Origin: Diacronema lutheri
Lineage: Eukaryota; Haptophyta; Pavlovophyceae; Pavlovales; Pavlovaceae
Assembly (NCBI GenBank): GCA_019448385.1
Contig: JAGTXO010000036.1
Span: forward strand, 248,001 to 312,000
Reading direction: 5' to 3'
DNA length: 64,000 nucleotides
Below the pieces are notes generated by a model. It had not been told where the DNA came from and did not search any database. It saw nothing but the letters and a program-made list of their open reading frames with translations. A program made the position numbers and the translations under genes. Each line of letters starts with the position of its first letter. The first letter of the stretch is position 1. Of this stretch, positions 56,261 to 64,000 are shown one piece after another.

Positions 56261-57677
56261 TGCCATACCCGCCGCGTGCGGTGCCGGAAGCAGCGACGGC
56301 TCAGTCGTCGCGCAGTACCGCGACTTCCCGTTCGCGGTGCTCTTCGTGCTGCAGCTGCTCGGCGTGGCGGCCGTGGCCATCGCGAACGGCCGGCGGGTAG
56401 CAACTGAGCTACCCTCCGCCGGCGTCGTCTCCGCCGCCACGCTGCGACTGTGCGCTGGCGCGTGTATCACGTCGGCCGCGTTTGCGGCCGCATGGCTCGC
56501 ACTCCTGCGCCAGCACGCGCGCGCGCTCATCTGGATCTCGACGGGCGCTTCGGCAGTGCTCTACCTGCTCACGTCGGCGTGGTTGCTCACGGGCAAGAGC
56601 GCCGCGTCCGTCATGCTCGGCCTCGGCGTGCTCTGCTCGGCGAGCTGCCACCTCGCCTTCCTGTACGCCGCGCGCGAGCGCGTCGCCTTCTCCGCGACAC
56701 TCCTGTCGACGGTCGCGTCGCTGCTGCAGGCGCACCCGGCGCTGATCGTGCTCGCGCTCGGCGCGGTCGGCGTGACGCTCCTCTGGCTCGTCGTCTGGTC
56801 GGTCGCCATGTCGTACACGCTGCACGCGCGCGCGCTCGGCGCGCTGGCGACGGGGCCGGCGGCGGGCGAAATCGCGTACGGCTCGGAGGGGTGGCTCGTC
56901 TTCTGGCTGCTGCTCTCCTTCTACTGGACGGCGCACGTGGTGAAGAACGTCGTGCACGTCACCGTCGCCGGTACCGTCGGCTCGTGGTACTTCCTCGCGC
57001 CGCAGCCGCACGGGCGCGGCGCTGACCCGACGCGCCGCGCGCTCGTGCGCGCGCTCACGACCTCGTTCGGCTCCATCTGCCTCGGCTCGCTCGTCGTGAG
57101 CGCGATCCGCGCGCTGCGCCTGGGCGCGTCTGCGGCGAGCCGCCGCGCGTCGCCTGGCCCCCTCCGCTCGTGCCTCCTCTGCCTGCTCGGCTTCCTCGAC
57201 GTCGTCGTGCGCTTCTTCAACCAGTACGCGTTCACACACGTCGCGCTCTACGGCAAGCACTTCACGTCCGCGTCGCGCGACACGTGGGCGCTGCTCTCGC
57301 GGTGCGGCATCGATGTCCTCGCTCAGCGCGAGCTCACCGGCTCGGTCCTCCTCTCAGGCTGCGTCGCCGGCGGCCTGGCCAACGTGCTCGTGCTCGGGTC
57401 GGTCGCGCGCGCGTCGTTTGGCGGGCAGGTGAAGGAATGGTTGCCCGTCGCGTGGCTCGTCTTCCTGATCGGCGCAGGCGTGCAGCTGCTCGTCTCGGCC
57501 GTCGTCGAGTCGGCGGTCTGCGCGCTCTACGTCTGCTACGCCGAGGACCCGAATGCGCTCTCGACGGTGCACCCGCAGCTCTACGCGGCCTTTGTGCACG
57601 CCAACCCCACTGTGCCGCTGCCCGGCGAGCCGCTCTCACACGCGCACGGCCTCCTCGCCGGGCGCGGCGGGCTCTGA
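55976..57677 (+). CDS. Choline transporter-like (CTL/SLC44/PNS1) membrane protein
   Basis: Two exons, 55976..56121 and 56294..57677, 509 residues. The 172-bp intron contains sense-strand poly-C. The cytosolic N-terminus (MASPYESYRPEEAAVPQYEA) has Tyr and Pro motifs as in other CTL proteins. About ten membrane helices follow the family plan: YRDFPFAVLFVLQLLGVAAV, WTAHVVKNVVHVTVAGTVGS, SFGSICLGSLVVSAIRALRL, FNQYAFTHVALYGKHFTSAS (the family's best signature) and WALLSRCGIDVLAQRELTGS. Family members carry choline or ethanolamine, though some may act otherwise. A CTL protein could supply phosphatidylcholine head groups. Confidence 0.9.
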
Positions 57678-57748
57678 GCGCGAATGCTCGCACGCACGCA
57701 CGCCGATAAGAAAGTCTAGTGAAAAATGAGTTCAAAAAAAAACCAAAA

Positions 57749-60036
57749 CTAAGTTCTGATGGCGGACATCGCGGGAGCTGGTCCGGCCGCGGGCGCAGAA
57801 GCTCCGGCTGGCGCCGCAGCGGTGGGCGTTGGCGGCACTGCAGTCCCCGTCGGACTCGGCTCATCGCACACGTCCTCCGAAATGGACGGGAAGGACTCGG
57901 GCTGCAGCAGAGCCTCGCGCACGTCCACGATGATGGACGCGATCAGCACGTCCGTGCGCAGCTGCTTTTCAAACGGCTGCTCGATTGTCAGCCCAAGCTC
58001 CTGGCGCGTGGGGCCGTGCACGGCGGGCAGAGGGGGAAGGACGTGCAGGTTGGCGGGCGCAGACGGGCGTGAGCGTGAGCGCCGGACTGCATCCGGGGCA
58101 GCCATGAAAAGGGGCTGCCCATTTCCCGCTTCAGTGCACCTGAATGCCAAAGAGCGACCAAACGACAAACATCATTGCAGGCACGACTGCAAATCCCATC
58201 TCACCAACGAGGGTGAGTGGAAGCGTCAAACACCTGCGCGTGCAACCGCCCACCGCCCGCCAGCCGGCAGGCCGCACGGTGCGCGTCGCGGCCGCGCCGG
58301 GCGGGCGCGCACGGCGCGCGCGCGAGAGAACGGTTGATGAGCGCAGAGGCGTGCGCGCACTTGTGCGCATAGCTCTGCGCGGCTGCGGTGCGTACGCCGC
58401 GCCGCGCCAACCGCGCGCGCCGCTACGCGCCGCTGCCACGCACCAGATGGTGAGAAACCTGCTGGTGTGCCTCGCGTAGTTGAGCGGCACCGGCGTTTGC
58501 ACGATGCGCTCGCACGCGCCGATGCACCCGGACAGCTTGTTCACCAGCTCGACTGCGAAGAGGCTCTCGCGCGCGGTGAGCACCTGCCCGCGGCAAAATG
58601 CGCACGGCGCGCGTGGTGTGAGGTGCGGCGCGCGAGCGCCGCCGCCCCCCCAAAAGAAATCAGGAAAAATACAGTAAGAAACGGGGGGCGGGGGCGGGAG
58701 GCGTGCCGTGCGCGTGAGAGAAAGAGGGGTTCGCGGAAGAAAGAAGAACGAGCATCGGGCGCACCTTCATGTCGTAGAGATCCTTGAAGCAGTGCGCAAG
58801 GCACTCCGTGATATAGAGAGGCCTGTTTGAAACGGTCAGCAGACGGCGGCGGATGGAAGGGTCGAGCGAGCGCGTGGAGAAGCGCTCGGTGCGGTGCATC
58901 GGCGCCGGGCCGGTGGCCGCGTTCGAGCCCGCCGACGACGGGACCTCGCCGCCACCCGCCGCCGCGTCGGCCGCGCCGGCGGCGCCGGCGGCGCCGGCGG
59001 CGCCGGCGGCGCCGACCGCGCCGACGCTGGCGCCGGCCCGCTCGTCGGCGTCGGCTGCGGGTGGCTTGGGCGCGTCGGGCGCGGCGGCCGTCGCGCCCTC
59101 GCGCTCCTCCTCCGTAGGCTCGATGTACGACGAGGTGATGTGCCTCTGCAGCAGCACGGGGTAGGCGCAGAGCAGTTGCGCAACGTTTCGTACTCGCCTA
59201 CGCCCCATGTTTCGCGCATACATGGAGCAGAAGCGGGCAAGGTCGCGCTCGAGGTTGGAGATCTGCGCCCAGATCTGTCGCCCCTCCCACATGCGCGAGT
59301 ACGCCGAGTTGGTGCGGAAGACGAGCAGCAGGCCGAGCGCCCCGCCGAGCAGCGTGTGCACCTTTGGCCAGAGCAAAAAGCCAAGGATGCCCGACGGCCC
59401 GACGAGCCCGTACCGGACGAGCACGGCGATGACGAGCGACCAGGAGGTGATGCACGCGACGGGCTGCCAGATCCGACGGAGCAGCGTCGAGCTTGGCAGC
59501 GTGAGCAGCGTGTGGAACCAGAGCGACGACGTCGTGTACCGCTGCGCCTGCGCGAGCGCGCCCGTGCGCACAAGGACCTCGTCATGCGGGATCTGCAGAA
59601 GCGCCTCGAGCATGCGCACAAACTCGACAAAAGTGAGCGAGCCATCGGCGTCCGAGTCGAAGCGGTAGATCGCGCGCTGCAGGTCGCGCTTCGACACGTC
59701 GAGCTTGAGCCGCGTCGCCGCGTCCTGCAGCTCCTTGCGGTTGAGCCTCCCGTTCCCCGTCGTGTCGAGGTTGCGGAAGATCTCGCGCATCGAGCGGCCG
59801 AGCGTCTTGTCCGACGCGCGCTGCAGGAAGCTCTCGAGCGTGGTGCGCAGCAGCACGCCGCCACCGCCACCGCCACCCCGCACGCACGCACCCGCGGCGC
59901 GGCGCAGAGGCGGCGCGCCGATCGTGCGGGCGCCGCGGCTCGCGCCCGCGCCCGCCCACGCGCCCGCGCCGCGCGGGCCGGCGGCGAGCAGCGCGACTAA
60001 GAGAAGCGGCCAGCCTGCCGCGCCTGCACGACGCAT
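57749..60036 (-). CDS. EF-hand bestrophin-like anion channel
   Basis: Four exons, 58765..60036, 58444..58583, 58140..58233 and 57749..58000, 585 residues with phase kept. After an N-terminal signal or transit sequence, two EF hands (DTTGNGRLNRKE at 91-102 and DSDADGSLTFVE at 127-138) precede the bestrophin domain: LLVFRTNSAYSRMWEGRQIW, CAYPVLLQRHITSSYIEP, then ERIVQTPVPLNYARHTSRFL, WCLTLPLTLVGEMGFAVVPA and FGIQELGLTIEQPFEKQLRT. A Gly/Ala-rich cytosolic loop has a GCCGGCGGC trinucleotide-type run. Plant and algal relatives are chloride or bicarbonate channels of the thylakoid. The EF hands suggest calcium gating. Confidence 0.9.
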
Positions 60037-60155
60037 GCGTGCGCTCGGCCCGCGCGCGGTCACGCTCTGCTCGGATCGCCACTTGGGTCGCGGCTGGGCA
60101 CGGCTGGCTGGTCAACGCCTGCTTCTTGTTGGGTCTCACGCGTCGCCCAGGCACG

Positions 60156-61628
60156 ATGGTTGTAGCCCGCCTGCGCAGGAGCGTCGCGATCGTGGGAGGC
60201 GGGGTGTCGGGCTGCTCCGCGGCGCACCGGCTCGCGACAAGCGGCGCGGTGGACGTGACGCTCTTCGACTGGGGCCGTGCCGTCGGCGGCCGCACCTCGC
60301 ACCGCCTGCGCCCCGAGCCCGCGGCGGACGGCTCGGACGTGAGCCTGCAGTTTGACCACGGCGCGCAGTTTTTCCACGTCGATGACCCGACGTTCGGCGC
60401 TCTCGTGCTGCCGCACGCGGAGCGCTGGCCAACGGATGCATCGCGCCTCGTCCTCCTCGACGCGGCGGGCGGGCCGCCTGTGCCCCTCGCGCAGCGCTCG
60501 GACGGCGCGGGCGGCCTCTTCTTTGGCGTCGGCCGTACCGAGCTCGCGCCCGTGCGGTACGTCGCGCGCGGCGGGATGGGCGCGCTCGTGCGCGGCATGC
60601 TGAACGCGGCGTATCACAGCACGGATGGGCTCGCGCTGCGCGTCTACGAGGGGTCGCGCGTCGCCAGCTGCGAGCGCCTTCCGGACGGCCGCTGGCGGCT
60701 GCGCGGTGACGGGCTGGGGCACGAGCAATCGACGGCCGACGCGCTCGCGAAGTCCGAGGGGCGGCTGCTCGGCGAGTTTGACGAGCTGCTCGTCGCCGAC
60801 CACATGGCTGCGGCCATGCCCGACTGGCACCCGTGCTGCCTCCGCGGCCTCGCCGACGCCACGCCGCGCGCGTCCGCGGCGCTGCGCGCATCGCTCGGCT
60901 GGGACGAGGGTGTGCGCCGCTTTTCCAAAATCCGGCCGCTCTTCACGTGCATGGTCGCCTTCGCGCGCGAGGCCGGCGCGGACTGCGCCGTCGAAGCGCA
61001 CGACGCGCCCTTCGACGCGGCCGCCATCGTGGGCAGCGACGTGCTGCAGTGGGCATGCGCGCAGCGCGCACGGCCTCACGGCGGTGCCCGCGGCGCGCGG
61101 GGCGCGGGCGAGGCGGAGGGCGACGCGCTCCGCGCGCACCGCTGGGTGCTCGTCTCGACGGCCGAATTTGCGGACAAGTGCCTGAGCGGCGAAGGCCTGA
61201 GCCGCGCGCCCGCGCGCGCGGCGGGCGCGGCGGGCGCGGAGTACGTGCCCCAGACGGATGGCTACCTGCGCGCCGACCCGGCGGCCGCGATGCTCTGCGA
61301 GTTTGAGCGGATCCTCGCGCGCAGCGGCGCGCGCGGAGAGGGTGCAGCGCTGGCTCCGGCGGCGCGCACGCCGCTGCTCGTAAAATGCCAGCGCTGGGGC
61401 GCGGCATACTGCGCGCCCGACCCGCCCGGCGACGGCGGCGCGGCACGCGCCGAGCTCGCGGCCGCGCTGTGCGAGGCGGAGGAGAACATGAGCGTGACGC
61501 TGTGCGGTGACTATGTTTCGATGCTTGGCCTGGACGGCAGCGCACCCGACGACGCTTTTGCCATCCAGCGCGCCGCGCTCAGCGGGATCCGCGCCGCGGA
61601 GCGCATCCTGGCACGTGCCGCCGCCTAG
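60156..61628 (+). CDS. Renalase-like FAD/NAD(P) oxidoreductase
   Basis: Intronless, 490 residues from the ATG at 60156 (an earlier GTG frame extends upstream). The dinucleotide fold starts at once: SVAIVGGGVSGCSAAHRLAT (G-x-G-x2-G), then LFDWGRAVGGRTSHRLRP and DHGAQFFHVDDPTFGALVLP, the pattern of the renalase/amine oxidase-like group found in algae and cyanobacteria. The C-terminus has VTLCGDYVSMLGLDGSAPDD and SGIRAAERIL, which close the FAD site. Gly/Ala insertions occur in the middle. The substrate is unknown; renalase oxidises abnormal NAD(P)H isomers. It is divergent from the bestrophin gene (119 bp). Confidence 0.83.
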   Translation: MVVARLRRSVAIVGGGVSGCSAAHRLATSGAVDVTLFDWGRAVGGRTSHRLRPEPAADGSDVSLQFDHGAQFFHVDDPTFGALVLPHAERWPTDASRLVLLDAAGGPPVPLAQRSDGAGGLFFGVGRTELAPVRYVARGGMGALVRGMLNAAYHSTDGLALRVYEGSRVASCERLPDGRWRLRGDGLGHEQSTADALAKSEGRLLGEFDELLVADHMAAAMPDWHPCCLRGLADATPRASAALRASLGWDEGVRRFSKIRPLFTCMVAFAREAGADCAVEAHDAPFDAAAIVGSDVLQWACAQRARPHGGARGARGAGEAEGDALRAHRWVLVSTAEFADKCLSGEGLSRAPARAAGAAGAEYVPQTDGYLRADPAAAMLCEFERILARSGARGEGAALAPAARTPLLVKCQRWGAAYCAPDPPGDGGAARAELAAALCEAEENMSVTLCGDYVSMLGLDGSAPDDAFAIQRAALSGIRAAERILARAAA

Positions 61629-61838
61629 GGCAGCGCGCGCGCGCACGTCCTGTTTGGGAGCGCGTGCTGCGGCTGTGCGCGTTGCGCGCTCAATCGGGCT
61701 GTGTCTCAGTGCATGCGATCTCGGCTGCTCGGCTACAAGACACGGCCACTGCCACCCAGTGCCCGTGAGGCGGTGAAGTGAAAAACCCTGGGCGCTCGCG
61801 TGCGCGCCACCTCAACCTCCTCCCCCGTCGTTCCGCGT

Positions 61839-64000
61839 TCAGCCGCGTTCCCCGGCGGCGGGGACGAGCGCGCAGTTGATCTCGTGCGCGACAGCCTCGG
61901 GCGCATCCCAGTGCGGCACGCAGCCCGCCTCGGGGATCATGTGGATCGAGCAGTCGTGCATCGCGTTCAGTAGCTGCTCGGCGTCGACACGCGGGTTCAG
62001 CCGGTCCTCCGCACCGAGCAGGATGCGGGTGCGCGCGCGCACGGCGCGGAGCGCGGCGAGGTGGTCGTCGGCAGCCATCGCTTCGAGGCCCGCGAGCCAC
62101 AGCGCCTTTGGCAGCTTGAGCGACTCCGCCTGCAGCACCTTGCGGAACCAGTCGGGCAGAGCGGCCGGCGCGTGAAGCACGCGCGCCTGCCACACGCGCA
62201 CGAACGGCTCGTCAATCGTGAGCGTTGAGTCGCGGAAGAGCGGCCTGTGCGGGAGGGGGCGCACGCCGCGAAGCAGCGGGCGAGCGGACGGCGGACGGAT
62301 GAGACGAGCGCCTCGTCGGAGCACACCGCTCTGCGCCACGAGCCCACGCCGTGCGCCCGCGCGGAAACGCCGGCGCGCGCTGCACGCCGTCGCCGAGCAG
62401 TCTCGCCATGCCCGCGCGCTGGCGCGCGGGCACACGCCGCCGCGCGCGCCGCGCGCGCGCGCGCGCGCGCGCGAGTCTCACAGCAGCTTCTGCGCGACGT
62501 GGTTCTTTGCGCCCGTCGGCGAGCTCGACATGATGAAGAGGTTGTCGACGGTAAGACCGGCCGAGTCTGCACTGCTCGCGCCGTTCGCACGACTCGGCAC
62601 GTCCGCGCCGGCGCCGTCGGCCGGCGCGCCCACGCCCGCGGCGACTGCTCGCGCGACAAGCGCGCCAAGCGAGTAACCGACAATCGACACGCGACTCACC
62701 TTGAGCCGCGCGAGCAGCACACGCACGTCGGCGGCGAACGACGCGACGCTCAGCGGCGTATCGGCAGCATGCGCGGCGCCGTCCTGCTTCTGCGCTCGCG
62801 GGCAAACGGGCGGGTGCGGCGTGCGGTGCGCTCAGCGCGCCGCGCGCGCTCGCACGCGCGGGAATGCGCACCGCGCCACGAATGTGGGGCGCACGCCCAA
62901 TTTGCGCACACGCGCGCCCGCGCGCGCACCCGCGACCCGCCAAACCGGAAGAAGCCGCCCGCGGCGGTGGTGGTGGTGGCTACGGCCGCGGTCGCAGACT
63001 TGGCGCCGTCCGCGGCAGCCGCGGCGGGGGGCAGAGTCGACTCGCCAAAGCCGCGCAACGAGACGGCGACCACGCGCAGCTCGGGGTGGAAGAGCGGCGT
63101 GAGCAGCCGCCACGAGTGGAGCGAGTCGGGCCAGCCGTGCAGCAGCAGCAGCACGCGCCCGCCGCGTGGCCCCGCGTCCGTATAATGCAGCGACGCGCCG
63201 TCGGACAGAGCAACGCGACCCTCCGTTCCGCGCAGCAGCGGCTCGTCGAGCGGCGCGCACGCCGCGTACACAGCATGCCAATACGCGAGCTCGTGGCCCT
63301 GCAGCAGACGCGCCGCGCGCTCGGCCGCCTGGCGCGGCACGCCGGCGCGCAGACCCGCAGCAAGCGCGGCGACGCACGCCGTTTCAAACGCAGATGCGCG
63401 CGCGCCGTCGCGCGCGACCGCGGCCGCCGTGCGCGCCGGCGCCGCGCGCTCGACGGCGGCGTCGAGGTACGCGAGCGCGTCGTGCGGCAGCGCGTAGTGC
63501 AGCGCGAGCGAGGCGGAGAGCAGGCCGCAGAGCGCGCCGTGCGCGCCGTGTGAGAGGGCAAGCGCGGCCGCGGCGATGGCAGGCGGCGCCGCCGTGCCGA
63601 GGGCCTCGAGATGGCTGGCGAGCGCGCGCGTCGCAGCGAGTGGCTCGTGGCTGCTGCGAGCGCGCGAGCGGCGGGTGGCGCACGGCAGGACACGGCGCGC
63701 TTCAGACGCGGGCGTCGCTGGGCGCGCGGGTGGCGCACGCGGTGCGCGCTCGCGCGGCGCGCGGCGCGCGGCGCGCGGCGCGCGGCGCGCGCCTGCGCAG
63801 TTGAGACGGGTCGAGGCCGAGGGCGGCGCCGAGCGCAGTGAGCTGACGCAACGCGTCCGCCTCTTCCGCCGCCCGCCCGGCGAAAAGCGCTCGCGCCTCT
63901 GAGCGCGGCGGCGCGCGCGCGGCGAGGGCTCGAGCAGCTGCGCCCAATGCCCGCTCGACCAGCAGCTGCTCGCGCACGAAGAGCTGAAACGACTCGAGAC
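61839..64000 (-). CDS. Alpha/beta hydrolase with a helical N-terminal region (5' partial)
   Basis: Four exons visible: 63793..64000 (continues beyond the right edge), 62930..63653, 62482..62783 and 61839..62244. The first intron has a GC donor, the others GT. The first two exons encode a helical region (LESFQLFVREQLLVERALGA, LALSHGAHGALCGLLSASLA) of unknown type. The hydrolase follows: LLLLHGWPDSLHSWRLLTPL (oxyanion loop), VVAVSLRGFGES, VSIVGYSLGALVARAVAAGV (nucleophile elbow, Ser in G-Y-S-L-G), ILLGAEDRLNP (acid) and CVPHWDAPEAVAHEI (His). These make it an epoxide-hydrolase-like or esterase enzyme. Substrate unknown. Confidence 0.85.

Overview
This is nuclear DNA of a GC-rich, gene-dense, flagellated eukaryotic microalga with a red-lineage secondary plastid. 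A haptophyte, perhaps of the Pavlova group, fits best, but this is inference. Three observations support it. Genes carry short spliceosomal introns. Flagellar genes (CFAP161) and plastid genes (zeaxanthin epoxidase, and a small protein whose signal peptide ends in a Phe-containing A-F cleavage context) are present. There is no operon structure. Coding sequence is so GC-rich that false frames stay open on both strands, so I built exon models by joining recognisable protein families across splice sites and checking phase.

Introns are mostly 80-400 bp. Their donors almost always read GTGCGCG or a close variant, a few are GC-AG, and several contain long poly-C runs on the sense strand. Spacing is extreme: many genes are head to head with about 10-120 bp between start codons.

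Layout. 1-12.6 kb: kringle-domain secreted protein, SP-RING/G-patch protein, PIN-like (PILS) carrier, Golgi-type GT2 glycosyltransferase, CBM9-like protein, coiled-coil membrane protein, membrane-anchored epimerase/3-beta-HSD. 12.6-24.5 kb: Sel1-repeat protein with an apparent frameshift, TDP1 (DNA repair), MO25 with a minisatellite-encoded tail, PH-PX protein, GNAT acetyltransferase, double PHD/F-box protein, glycosyltransferase-like protein, small plastid-targeted protein. 24.6-30.7 kb: ABCF3/GCN20 ATPase with a 3.07-kb terminal-inverted-repeat transposon inserted 27 bp upstream of its start codon; the transposon carries an OTU-like protease reading frame and a zinc-knuckle reading frame. 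30.7-46.3 kb: RMD1/DUF155, temptin-cytochrome b561, possible axonemal protein, DUF1824, histidine phosphatase, EamA transporter, LPEAT/LPCAT acyltransferase with EF hands, a second glycosyltransferase-like protein, Hikeshi, OTU deubiquitinase. 46.4-64 kb: EF-hand protein, SOUL haem-binding protein, fused BioD-BioA biotin enzyme, zeaxanthin epoxidase, CFAP161, choline-transporter-like protein, EF-hand bestrophin, FAD oxidoreductase, and an alpha/beta hydrolase that runs off the right edge.

The genes do not form one pathway; this is ordinary euchromatin. The most unusual items are the OTU/zinc-knuckle TIR transposon, an undescribed dispersed repeat of about 135-150 bp with at least five copies, the MO25 repeat tail, and several unusual domain fusions. 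No rRNA, tRNA or CRISPR was seen.
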